The notes beneath the pieces were generated by a model that saw only the letters and a program-made list of their open reading frames with translations, made no database searches and had not been told where the DNA came from. 64,000 nt of DNA, from contig NZ_FTOL01000004.1 of the NCBI RefSeq assembly GCF_900156735.1, positions 186,001 through 250,000 on the forward strand. The letters run 5' to 3'. Positions 25,985-33,657 of the stretch are shown in pieces. Each line of letters begins with the position of its first letter. Within the stretch, counting starts at the first letter, position 1. Origin of the DNA: Chryseobacterium ureilyticum (GTDB lineage Bacteria > Bacteroidota > Bacteroidia > Flavobacteriales > Weeksellaceae). Both the position numbers and the translations under genes were made by a program.

Positions 25985-26113
25985 CGCTATCTGTTTTTAG
26001 CCGTCTAAAATAGGGATAATTCCGGGAATTTGGATTAAAATATAAATCGAAGGTCTATCAAGTAACTTCCCAACAAATCTTCGATTTTTTCTTTTTCATA
26101 CGAAGGAAATAGG

Positions 26114-26926
26114 TTATCTTAATTTAACTGCTTTCGTTGCGATGAAGGTGGGTAAATATTGATCAATTAAAAATCTAGGATGGGGCTGCATTTCCTCTTC
26201 AAAATCTTCTATAAGAAAGCCTGCTTTTAACTGCCCTCCAATGAGATCAGAAAGAGTATGCCCGAAAACCAATGCTTCCTGATTTTCTATTTTTCTTGTC
26301 ATCTGTTCCTTGCTTAAATCTTTAATATCAGCATAAGGCAAAGTATATTTCGGTCTAATAATTCCGTCTGCTATATCCTGAGGATTACGATCTGCAATAA
26401 AAACAACAGGATTGAAAAAACTTGCTAGTAAAGTCCCTCCTTTTTTCAAAACCCGATATGCTTCTTTCCAGACAGGATTTACATCTTCCACATAATGGTT
26501 GGATATGGGATGAAATACAATATCGAATGATTCATCTTCAAAAGCGCTCAAATCTCTCATATCGCCCTGAACCGTTTTCAAAGATAATCCATCACGATCT
26601 GCTACATGCTCATCCTGTTTCAACTGTTCTTCCGAAATATCAAAAACCACAACAGAAGCACCTACTGCCGCCAATACAGGAGCCTGTTGCCCTCCAGCAG
26701 ATGCCAGACATAAAATCTTCTTACCTCTTACATCTCCTAGCCATGCTTTATTTAAAGGTTTTGGGGTAAGATGAACTTCCCATTTTCCATCCTTTGCATC
26801 ATTGATCAATTCTGTACTTACTGCTTGAGACCACTCATTCTGTTCCAAAGCCTGTTTATTCCACGCTGATTCATTATGGTGTAAAAAGTCAATTTTTTCT
26901 TCTTGCATATTCTTCTTCTTTTTCAT
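26114..26926 (-). CDS. Class I SAM-dependent methyltransferase
   Basis: A 270-residue cytosolic enzyme. SAM-binding motif I is KKILCLASAGGQQAPVLAA (about 69-87), with acidic motif II VVFDISEEQL, and ESFDIVFHPISNHYVEDV near motif IV. This pattern fits small-molecule methyltransferases (Methyltransf_11-like). The N-terminal HHNESAWNKQ segment is common in a Bacteroidota/Firmicutes group with no assigned substrate. It is monocistronic with its own promoter at 26965-26992. Confidence 0.85.
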   Translation of the reverse strand: MKKKKNMQEEKIDFLHHNESAWNKQALEQNEWSQAVSTELINDAKDGKWEVHLTPKPLNKAWLGDVRGKKILCLASAGGQQAPVLAAVGASVVVFDISEEQLKQDEHVADRDGLSLKTVQGDMRDLSAFEDESFDIVFHPISNHYVEDVNPVWKEAYRVLKKGGTLLASFFNPVVFIADRNPQDIADGIIRPKYTLPYADIKDLSKEQMTRKIENQEALVFGHTLSDLIGGQLKAGFLIEDFEEEMQPHPRFLIDQYLPTFIATKAVKLR

Positions 26927-26964
26927 GAGACATTATAAAACATTTTGCCATGTATTATCTGGTT

Positions 26965-26992
26965 CAAATATAGAGACTTTGCTATTCATCAA
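26965..26992 (-). promoter_or_regulatory. Promoter TTG-N17-TATATTTG of the methyltransferase gene
   Basis: Read on the minus strand, TTG (26990-26992) and TATATTTG (26965-26972) are 17 bp apart. The element is 38 bp before the ATG at 26926. Confidence 0.6.
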
Positions 26993-27154
26993 TAAGAAGA
27001 AGACTATTCATTTTCGTGAAAAGAGCTGATAAATGGCATCATTTAATTGATAAACCTCTATAAAAACATAGCAATAAGAATCTTATTTTATCCTGATTAC
27101 CATTTAATTGTAACAAAGCCAAATCATTCTCTACTAATTGATAAACAGAATAAT

Positions 27155-27331
27155 ATGAAAAATCTTTTTAACCAATTGAAAAAATTGAAAGCGGAAGAAG
27201 TTTTACCGTTTTTAATTGAAAAATCTAAAAACAATCCTACTTTCGGAATTGTATTGATTGCCATTTCAGCCTTAATGATATTTACAGCTGGCAAAAGTTT
27301 TGGAAGGTTCTTGTATTTAATTTTAAATTAA
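27155..27331 (+). CDS. Small single-span membrane protein
   Basis: A 58-residue protein beginning MKNLFNQLKKLKAEEVLPF. A basic amphipathic N-terminus precedes one transmembrane segment (FGIVLIAISALMIFTAG). An upstream in-frame ATG at 27047 would add 36 residues with no membrane or domain character, so I prefer 27155. No family is recognised. It stands alone before an acetyltransferase gene. It could be a small stress or regulatory membrane protein, but there is no direct evidence. Confidence 0.55.
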   Translation: MKNLFNQLKKLKAEEVLPFLIEKSKNNPTFGIVLIAISALMIFTAGKSFGRFLYLILN

Positions 27332-27385
27332 TTTCAGATAAATTTAAAGAGATCCCTCTAAAAAATATCCCTTCTGAATATTCTT

Positions 27386-27393
27386 TATATTTG
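27386..27393 (+). promoter_or_regulatory. -7 element TATATTTG of the acetyltransferase gene
   Basis: TATATTTG matches TAnnTTTG and lies 22 bp before the ATG at 27416. Confidence 0.5.
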
Positions 27394-27415
27394 GCAGAGA
27401 AAACAAATTATAAAC

Positions 27416-27985
27416 ATGAATAACCTTATATTAGAATCTGAACGACTTACACTACGTGCGTTCAAAGAAAGTGATATTCATAATGTACATGAAATGTTGC
27501 AAAAACCTGAAAGCACTGTATTCAATCCCTCTTCTTATTCTAATGATAAAAACGAAACCCAAAAGCTGATCAACACCTGGAAATCGGAAGCTGAAGCTGG
27601 AGAAAACCGGAAAAAGTTTACTTTCTTGATAGAAACAAATAGGGATCATACATTTGTAGGTATTATTGGCATTGATATTATTAAACCTCATTATAAAAAT
27701 GCTGAAACTTGGTATAAACTCAGTCCGGAAATCTGGGGAAAGGGTTATGCAACTGAAGCACTTGAAAAGATTATTCAATTTGGTTTTGAAGAGCTAAAAC
27801 TGCATAGAATTGAAGCTGGTTGCGCTATTGATAATATCGCCTCTTATAAAGTCATGGAAAAATCAGGGATGATAAGGGAGGCTCATCGCAGAAAACTTCT
27901 ACCATTAAAAAGTGGTTGGAGTGATAATTATGAATATGCTATTCTTGAAGAAGATTATTTTTCAAAACTTAAAATCATTCATTAA
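27416..27985 (+). CDS. GNAT N-acetyltransferase, RimJ/RimL-like
   Basis: A 189-residue acetyl-CoA-dependent acetyltransferase. It opens with LESERLTLRAFKESDIHNV, typical of the Acetyltransf_3 (RimJ/RimL) group. Motif A is ETWYKLSPEIWGKGYATEAL (about 107-126), where GKGYAT binds the acetyl-CoA pyrophosphate, followed by HRIEAGCAIDNIASYKVMEKSG. The group acetylates protein N-termini, amino acids or drugs; the substrate is unknown. Monocistronic. Confidence 0.88.
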   Translation: MNNLILESERLTLRAFKESDIHNVHEMLQKPESTVFNPSSYSNDKNETQKLINTWKSEAEAGENRKKFTFLIETNRDHTFVGIIGIDIIKPHYKNAETWYKLSPEIWGKGYATEALEKIIQFGFEELKLHRIEAGCAIDNIASYKVMEKSGMIREAHRRKLLPLKSGWSDNYEYAILEEDYFSKLKIIH

Positions 27986-28304
27986 ACATTATACATTGTT
28001 TAAAATCAAGATTTTAAACAAACTTTATTCACATTAAATTATCACTTGTAATATCGTAAGTGATAAAAAAATATCTCATATAGGAAAATCATTTTTTCAA
28101 CATTTTTATAAATCAAAAAAAACAAAAAGCGGTTCAAACACAAACAACAAGTACTTAATTTACAATATTTTACACAACAAAACATTAAAGAAAACAAATA
28201 CATTTAGTCGATTTTAGAAAGGAAATTCAGTCCTGATTTTGAACATTTTTAAAAGGTTTTTAGTAAGAATAAAGACTGTTAAAAGGCGTAAATTTGCCCT
28301 ATCG
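27986..28304. other. Intergenic region with a 9 bp inverted repeat and a near-start promoter
   Basis: TTATCACTT (28039-28047) and AAGTGATAA (28058-28066) form a perfect 9 bp inverted repeat with a 10 nt loop, followed by six A. It may be a terminator of the acetyltransferase gene or an operator. A TAAATTTG -7 element at 28289-28296 is only 8 bp before the ATG at 28305. The rest is AT-rich and featureless. Confidence 0.5.
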
Positions 28305-28688
28305 ATGAAGAAGTCTCTTTACATATCAATTACTTTTATGCTTGCTCTGGTACTAACAACAATGTTGGGATGGGCAAATAACAAAAAAAGTAATCTTCAT
28401 GTAAATTCTTCACAAGATCAAATTGGATTAAAAGCTTCCGAAGCACCTCAACAGCATGATACTTTACTCATAGCCTCTATTGCAGAAAATGATTTAGATC
28501 TTGATAAGACCTTTTTTGATTTACCTTTTACCCTTTTTGAAAGGTTTTCTTTTCTTTGGGAATCAAAATTAAATTCTACGATGATGATAAATTCTGTTTC
28601 GGAGTTTGCTCATCAGTATCACCTTCCCAAATATCTTTTATTTCATAATTTAAAGATCAATATTCCTTTATTTACAACAAAAAAATAA
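28305..28688 (+). CDS. Hypothetical exported protein upstream of hypA
   Basis: A 127-residue protein with a signal peptide (MKKSLYISITFMLALVLTTM, probably cleaved near GWAN). The mature part is short, with no cysteine and no recognised domain. I prefer the ATG at 28305: a TTG at 28239 opens the frame earlier but the added residues would hide the signal peptide, and a -7 element sits between the two. It is 97 bp before hypA on the same strand; a link to nickel handling is possible but unproved. Confidence 0.5.
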   Translation: MKKSLYISITFMLALVLTTMLGWANNKKSNLHVNSSQDQIGLKASEAPQQHDTLLIASIAENDLDLDKTFFDLPFTLFERFSFLWESKLNSTMMINSVSEFAHQYHLPKYLLFHNLKINIPLFTTKK

Positions 28689-28691
28689 ATC

Positions 28692-28719
28692 TGTAAACAC
28701 TATATTATAAGTACTTACA
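28692..28719. promoter_or_regulatory. Inverted repeat upstream of hypA
   Basis: TGTAAACACT (28692-28701) and AGTACTTACA (28710-28719) match at 8 of 10 positions around an 8 bp centre. It lies 67 bp before hypA. It could be an operator for a metal regulator; it does not match the E. coli NikR site. Confidence 0.35.
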
Positions 28720-28785
28720 GTAAATTCTCATTAAGATTATCTGAAAATCCCGGATAGTCAGTCTCACCATAAAAATACATAAGCT

Positions 28786-29139
28786 ATGCATGAATTAAGT
28801 ATAGTGAAGGATATTTTTGACACTTTGGAAGAACATTATGACGCCAAAGTAGAAGATATTCAGCAGGTTCAGGTAACGGCAGGATTACTTTCCAACGTTC
28901 AGCCTGTTCTTATTCAGAATGCATTTGATGCATTTATTACGGATCACCCGTACTATCGGGAAATGGAGCTGGAAGTTCTCGTTAATGACATTATTGCCCA
29001 CTGTGATCATTGTAAAAAAGATTTTCAGGTCAGGTACCACAAATTTGTCTGTGATGATTGCGGAACTCCTTCTGCCAATATCGTTCAGGGGAACGAACTC
29101 TTTATTTCAAAAGTAATTTTTAAACAAAAAGAACATTAA
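28786..29139 (+). CDS. hypA: HypA nickel metallochaperone
   Basis: A 117-residue protein of standard HypA length. The N-terminal Met1-His2-Glu3 is the nickel-binding motif. The zinc site is made of Cys73, Cys76 (CDHC) and Cys89, Cys92 (CDDC). HypA works with HypB to insert nickel into NiFe-hydrogenase, and in Helicobacter also supplies urease. No hydrogenase or urease structural gene lies in this window. It is 1 bp from hypB and heads a nine-gene same-strand series if the transporter and receptor are included. Confidence 0.93.
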   Translation: MHELSIVKDIFDTLEEHYDAKVEDIQQVQVTAGLLSNVQPVLIQNAFDAFITDHPYYREMELEVLVNDIIAHCDHCKKDFQVRYHKFVCDDCGTPSANIVQGNELFISKVIFKQKEH

Positions 29140-29140
29140 T

Positions 29141-29857
29141 ATGTCAACAGCTAATCCAAAAAGTTTAGGAAACCGTGTAGGTTCCGTTCAATGTGATAAT
29201 ACCACTCTTCATTTATTAAAGGCTAATGATTTTGTAGCCAAAGCCATCAGAGACCGTTTAAAAGATGTTTGTGTGATCAATGTCTGCTCATCTCCGGGAT
29301 CAGGAAAAACAACCCTGATGCAGGAAACCGGAAAACGTCTTGCTGAAGAACTTAATATTTCAATTCTAGTAGGAGACCCTGAAACAGAACGTGATGCGAT
29401 CAGAATGCGTGAGGTAGGAATTAATGCCTTACAGATTGTGACTGGTGGAATGTGTCATATTGAGGCTCAGATGATTCTACAGGCATTGGACCATATTGAT
29501 CTTGAAGGTGTTGATTTATTATTCATCGAAAATGTAGGAAACCTTCTTTGCCCGTCTGCTTTTGACCTTGGTGAGGATTACCGAGTGACTCTTCTCGCTT
29601 CTACTGAAGGAGACGATAAACCTAAGAAATACCCGCGTATGTTTTTAACGAGTGAACTGATGCTTGTTTCCAAAGCAGATTTACTTCCATACGTTCCTTT
29701 TTCTGTAGAAGCCGTAACAAAAGATGCCCATGAAGTGAATCCGAATCTTGAAGTAATGACCATCAGCACTTTAAACGGAGACGGAATTGATGAATGGTGT
29801 AATTGGCTGAAAGAAAAAGTAAAATTAAAAAAAGAAAGCGCTGCTAAAGAAGCTTAA
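29141..29857 (+). CDS. hypB: HypB nickel-inserting GTPase
   Basis: A 238-residue SIMIBI-class GTPase. The P-loop is SPGSGKTT (51-58). The conserved metal-site region TGGMCHIEAQMI holds Cys105-His106, which binds nickel or zinc at the dimer interface. The switch region is FIENVGNLLCPSAFDLGE, with SKAD as the guanine-specificity motif near 182. The His-rich N-terminal store and the CxxCGC high-affinity nickel motif seen in some homologs are absent. It lies between hypA and the ureE-like gene with 1 bp gaps on each side. Confidence 0.93.
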   Translation: MSTANPKSLGNRVGSVQCDNTTLHLLKANDFVAKAIRDRLKDVCVINVCSSPGSGKTTLMQETGKRLAEELNISILVGDPETERDAIRMREVGINALQIVTGGMCHIEAQMILQALDHIDLEGVDLLFIENVGNLLCPSAFDLGEDYRVTLLASTEGDDKPKKYPRMFLTSELMLVSKADLLPYVPFSVEAVTKDAHEVNPNLEVMTISTLNGDGIDEWCNWLKEKVKLKKESAAKEA

Positions 29858-29858
29858 C

Positions 29859-30335
29859 ATGAATACCATACAGCCAATCGTAATTGATGAAGTGAAAACA
29901 GCGATCAATCTGAATGATCGTCATTCTGATGTCTTGGAACTCGAATGGTTTGAAAACAAAAAACAAAAACTGACCCGGACTACCAACTCCGGGCTGGTTT
30001 TGGAAATGAGACTGGGAAATTTGAAGGAATGGCAACAGGGAGATGAATTATACAGCAACGGAAAATTAATAGCTTCGATTCATTTCAAGCCATGTTTGAC
30101 CATATGTTTTCCAGCAAAGAATGATGCCGAAGCGGCAGACTTCTGTTACTTTATCGGAAATCAGCATCTTCCGGTTTTTCTGACTCAGGGGCAATCTTTT
30201 GCAGTTCCTTATGACGGACGTTTGTATGAACAGCTTTCTTTTAGATATGGAGAACGCATTCAGCTTACAGATTCCCAGCTTTTATCCAATCAATCATTAC
30301 GTTATCTGGCAAAAAACAGAGTACATGAAAATTAA
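29859..30335 (+). CDS. UreE-like nickel chaperone
   Basis: A 158-residue protein with the two-domain UreE pattern. The N-terminal beta domain (LTRTTNSGLVLEMRLGNLKEW, then QQGDELYSNGKLIASI) is followed by the C-terminal domain with YFIGNQHLPVFL, where His103 corresponds to the metal-binding His of the UreE GNRH motif, and VPYDGRLYEQLSF. The usual His-rich tail is missing. UreE normally hands nickel to apo-urease. Here it is fused into an operon with hypA, hypB and an importer, so it may be a general nickel carrier. Its end overlaps the next gene by 11 bp. Confidence 0.8.
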   Translation: MNTIQPIVIDEVKTAINLNDRHSDVLELEWFENKKQKLTRTTNSGLVLEMRLGNLKEWQQGDELYSNGKLIASIHFKPCLTICFPAKNDAEAADFCYFIGNQHLPVFLTQGQSFAVPYDGRLYEQLSFRYGERIQLTDSQLLSNQSLRYLAKNRVHEN

Positions 30336-31329
30336 AAACCTATTCATTACAGGTCTTTCTGTAATCATATTAATATTACAAAGCTGTAATCCTAAAAATT
30401 CAAAAGAAACCTCATCTAATGTAGCAGTTACAGCCACAGACAGCAGAGGTAAAACGATTACTCTTCCTCATGAAGCAATGCGTGTGGTTATTTTGTACAA
30501 CGCCCTTGTTGATGATGTTTATATGCTTCAGGCTGGTGAAAAAATTGTAGGAATTCCACAACAGATCTATGAAATGGAAGACACTTACAGTTTTCTTTCC
30601 AAGCTTGATGAGCGTATTAAAAATAAAAGCATTGCTACTCCTACTTTTGGCGGACAATCCAGTAATACTGAGAGTATTGTTGGGCTAAAACCTGATTTAG
30701 TCCTGACCTTCAATACTGATGAGGACAATATCAATCAACTTGAAAATCTGGGAATTCCGGTATTTACTTTTTCTTCTTTAAATGACGAAAAAATCCTTGA
30801 TGAATTAAAAAATGCAGGAAAATTACTTGGAAAACAGAAACGTGCAGAAGAAATTACAGGATATGTAGCAGAAGAAGTAAAGAAAATGAGAGCCTCACAG
30901 GCAACTTCTCCTAAGAAAATCTATTACGCATGGTCTAAAGGGCGAATAATGTCTACCTCAGGAAAAGGAAGCCTTATTGATATGGCAATCACTCTGTCCG
31001 GAGCTCAGAATGCATGCCCTGTTCCCGTAGAAGCACCCAACATCAGTGCAGAAACTATGTACAAATGGAACCCGGACCTTATCATTTTATGGAATTCAAA
31101 ATTATCGGATGTATACAGTCTTAAAGAACTGGAAGCACTTCCTGCTGTAAAAAACAAACAGGTATTTGTAATGTCACCATCATTTCCATATGATCCGCAT
31201 ACAGTGAAGTTCATGTTATTTGCCAAGCAGCTTCGTCATTGGTGCATGCCTGAATATACTCAGGAACAACTTGATCAGGATGTAAAAAAAGCATTTGAAA
31301 TCATCTACGGAAAAAAAGGACTGATCTGA
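30325..31329 (+). CDS. ABC transporter substrate-binding lipoprotein (metal or metallophore)
   Basis: A 334-residue lipoprotein with lipobox VIILILQSC (anchor near Cys19). The body is a periplasmic binding protein of the BtuF/FepB type (PF01497): TATDSRGKTITLPHEAMRV, VGLKPDLVLTFNTDED, and near the C-terminus LPAVKNKQVFVMSP. Members bind ferric siderophores, cobalamin, haem or nickel-metallophore complexes. The start at 30325 gives a proper lipoprotein signal; the longer frame from 30199 runs into ureE. It overlaps the permease gene by 1 bp (ATGA). Nickel is the favoured cargo because of the chaperone genes upstream. Confidence 0.85.
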   Translation: MKIKNLFITGLSVIILILQSCNPKNSKETSSNVAVTATDSRGKTITLPHEAMRVVILYNALVDDVYMLQAGEKIVGIPQQIYEMEDTYSFLSKLDERIKNKSIATPTFGGQSSNTESIVGLKPDLVLTFNTDEDNINQLENLGIPVFTFSSLNDEKILDELKNAGKLLGKQKRAEEITGYVAEEVKKMRASQATSPKKIYYAWSKGRIMSTSGKGSLIDMAITLSGAQNACPVPVEAPNISAETMYKWNPDLIILWNSKLSDVYSLKELEALPAVKNKQVFVMSPSFPYDPHTVKFMLFAKQLRHWCMPEYTQEQLDQDVKKAFEIIYGKKGLI

Positions 31330-32339
31330 TGATGAAAAGTTTTAAAACCTTATCCCTTTTAATCATATTACCTGTCCTATTGGTGTTTATTTCACTGATT
31401 ATAGGTTCCAGCCAGAATATTGGTTTTGGGGAACTTTTTCATCATATCGCCCTGGAATTGGGAATTTCAAAAGATGAAGCGGTGTTACAGGGAAGTCTGC
31501 ATACTATTTTGTGGCAGGTTCGTTTACCCAGAATTGTTCTTACCTTTCTGGTGGGTGCTTCCCTAGCCTCTGCCGGCGGTGTTTTGCAATCTGTTTTCAG
31601 AAACCCGATTGTTGACCCTTTTACCTTAGGAATCTCATCCGGTTCTGCCTTCGGAGCTGCATTAGCAATGCTTTTTCCTGTAATGGCAGTGAATGTTTCA
31701 GCCTTTATTTTTGGAGTTGCAGCTGTAGTGGTCACTTATCTTGTATCCTACGCCGGAGCTAAAACTTCTATCGTAAGTATGGTACTTTCAGGAATGATTG
31801 TATCTGGAGTATTTACCGCATTTCTGACGGTTCTTCAATACCTGAGCGATCCTTATAAATTACAGGCAATTGTACAATGGACAATGGGAAATCTTCATAC
31901 GGCTTCATGGCAGAAAGTTCATACCGCTGTATTTCCAATCCTTATCGGTTTATCTGTGATTGTTATCCTTCGCTGGAAGCTCAACCTTTTAGCTTTAGGA
32001 GACCATGAAGCAATGGCTGTCGGAGTAAATCCTACCGTATTGAAACTTGTATTGATGGCAGTCGCTACAATGATTACGGCTTCATCCGTTGCCGCTGTTG
32101 GGGTTATCAGTCTATTTGGATTGATTGTACCTCACATCAGCAGAATGATCTTCGGACCGAATAACAATATTACCGTTTGGGCGAATATCAGCATTGGAGG
32201 TGCTTTTTTATTACTGATTGATGACTTTTCCCGTACTGTAATGCCTTTTGAAATTCCCATCGGTGTATTTACCATGATCATCGGAGCCCCTATTTTCATC
32301 TATTTAATGCGCAGAAATGCAATCAACTGGAACTCATGA
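31329..32339 (+). CDS. FecCD/BtuC-type ABC permease
   Basis: A 336-residue inner-membrane permease with about ten hydrophobic segments. Family motifs are VRLPRIVLTFLVGASLASAGGVLQ (the conserved R-x-PR region, about 57-80), FRNPIVDPFTLGISSGSAFGA and, near the end, VGVISLFGLIVPHISRMIFG, the coupling region that meets the ATPase. It overlaps the binding-protein gene by 1 bp and the ATPase gene by 4 bp, so the three are translationally coupled. It would form a homodimeric type II importer channel. Confidence 0.93.
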   Translation: MMKSFKTLSLLIILPVLLVFISLIIGSSQNIGFGELFHHIALELGISKDEAVLQGSLHTILWQVRLPRIVLTFLVGASLASAGGVLQSVFRNPIVDPFTLGISSGSAFGAALAMLFPVMAVNVSAFIFGVAAVVVTYLVSYAGAKTSIVSMVLSGMIVSGVFTAFLTVLQYLSDPYKLQAIVQWTMGNLHTASWQKVHTAVFPILIGLSVIVILRWKLNLLALGDHEAMAVGVNPTVLKLVLMAVATMITASSVAAVGVISLFGLIVPHISRMIFGPNNNITVWANISIGGAFLLLIDDFSRTVMPFEIPIGVFTMIIGAPIFIYLMRRNAINWNS

Positions 32340-33106
32340 ACACAATGATTAGTATTGAACAGCTTTCTTTTGATTATGGAAAAGAGCAGGTACTGAAAAA
32401 TGTAAATGCAAAATTTTCAAAAGGAAAACTATCCGTTATTCTGGGAAGAAATGGAAGTGGTAAATCTACTTTATTTAAAATAATTGCCGGACTTGAAAAA
32501 AACTACAAAGGCAGTGTATGGATTGCCAATAAAGAACGCAAAAAGATCAAAATTGGTCCTTCCTCTCCCGTTCGTCTAGGATTTTTAACTCAGTTTCATC
32601 AGACTACTTTTCCATTTAAGGTTTTTGATGTGATATTAACCGGACGGGCTTCTTTTTCAAGATTTTCACCCCAAAAGAAAGATTATCAGGAAGTAGAATC
32701 TATTTTAAAGAAGTTTAATTTGATTCATTTAAAGGATAAACCTTACACATCCCTTTCCGGGGGAGAACGTCAATTGGTACTATTGTGCCGCGTATTGGTT
32801 CAGAAACCAGACGTTCTCATGCTGGATGAACCTACCAATCATCTGGATCTCCATTATCAAGTCGCTGTTTTGAAAGCCATTCGTCAGTTGGTTCATGAAG
32901 GAACTACAGTTTTATGTGTCATGCATGATCCCAACCTTGCTTTTCAGTTCGGAGATGAATTTTTTGTGATGAATCATAATGAATTGGTCCCTGTTCAATC
33001 TTTAGAAAAAGGTGAATTGAAACAGCTTCTCGAAGACACTTATCAGGTTCCTTTACTGGCTTTGGATCATCAGGAAACTCCCATGTTTGCACCTCAATTA
33101 AAATAA
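32336..33106 (+). CDS. ABC importer ATPase
   Basis: A 256-residue ATPase. Walker A is GRNGSGKST (about 38-46), the Q-loop lies in LTQFHQTTFP, the signature is LSGGERQLVLLCRVL, Walker B is VLMLDEPTNHLDLHYQ, and the switch His is in VMHDPNLA. It belongs to the BtuD/FhuC group that partners FecCD permeases. It overlaps the permease gene by 4 bp and is followed after 5 bp by an acetyltransferase gene. Confidence 0.94.
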   Translation: MNTMISIEQLSFDYGKEQVLKNVNAKFSKGKLSVILGRNGSGKSTLFKIIAGLEKNYKGSVWIANKERKKIKIGPSSPVRLGFLTQFHQTTFPFKVFDVILTGRASFSRFSPQKKDYQEVESILKKFNLIHLKDKPYTSLSGGERQLVLLCRVLVQKPDVLMLDEPTNHLDLHYQVAVLKAIRQLVHEGTTVLCVMHDPNLAFQFGDEFFVMNHNELVPVQSLEKGELKQLLEDTYQVPLLALDHQETPMFAPQLK

Positions 33107-33111
33107 AAAAT

Positions 33112-33633
33112 ATGAAAAACAACGAAGAAATAACGATTTCTATGGTAGAAGATTATCACGTTTTTGAAGTTCTTCCTTATGTGATGGAATTCAGACGTCA
33201 ACTCTACCCTTTACTTGATCCTTTGATCGTTCCAAAAGATCTGGTAAATTTTGAACAAAACTATCTGCACGCTCCTACCGGTGCTTTTTTACAGGCTCGG
33301 ACAGCAGATAATAAACTGATTGGCGTTATCGGAATGATGCCTTTTGACTACCGTTTCCCTCACCTTGATATTGATGAAAAAACTACTGTGGAAGTGGCAA
33401 GATTATTCGTCAACCCGGAATACAGAAGAACCGGAATAGCTACCCGGCTCTTTCAGGAATTATTAAAAACAGCTCAACAAAAAAATATAAAACGACTATA
33501 CCTTCATACCCATCCCTTTCTTCAGGGAGCCTATGATTATTGGCTAAAACAAGGTTTTAAGCTTTTGAAATCCTGCTATGAAGGTACATACCCAACTCTG
33601 CATATGGAACTTATGATTCCGACAGAACAATAA
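33112..33633 (+). CDS. GNAT N-acetyltransferase in the nickel/transport operon
   Basis: A 173-residue acetyltransferase. Motif A is VARLFVNPEYRRTGIATRLFQEL (about 95-117) with the acetyl-CoA loop RRTGIA. The C-terminal part is YLHTHPFLQGAYDYWLKQGF. It is cytosolic. It sits 5 bp after the ATPase gene and 24 bp before the TonB receptor gene, so it is part of the operon. Possible roles are modification of a metallophore or its breakdown product, which is inference from position only. Confidence 0.85.
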   Translation: MKNNEEITISMVEDYHVFEVLPYVMEFRRQLYPLLDPLIVPKDLVNFEQNYLHAPTGAFLQARTADNKLIGVIGMMPFDYRFPHLDIDEKTTVEVARLFVNPEYRRTGIATRLFQELLKTAQQKNIKRLYLHTHPFLQGAYDYWLKQGFKLLKSCYEGTYPTLHMELMIPTEQ

Positions 33634-33657
33634 ATAATACAAAGCGTAGAAGATACA

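Noticed and set aside
27047..27154. Longer start of the small membrane protein
   Set aside because: The added 36 residues have no conserved character and lie in AT-rich DNA; the ATG at 27155 directly precedes a normal small membrane protein.
28239..28304. Upstream TTG start of the exported protein before hypA
   Set aside because: Extension would place 22 basic residues before a good signal peptide and runs across the TAAATTTG promoter element; ATG 28305 explains the gene better.
30325..33106. Cobalamin or iron-siderophore importer as the sole reading
   Set aside because: Family membership allows it, but tight coupling with hypA, hypB and ureE-like genes favours nickel; cargo stays open and is stated as such.
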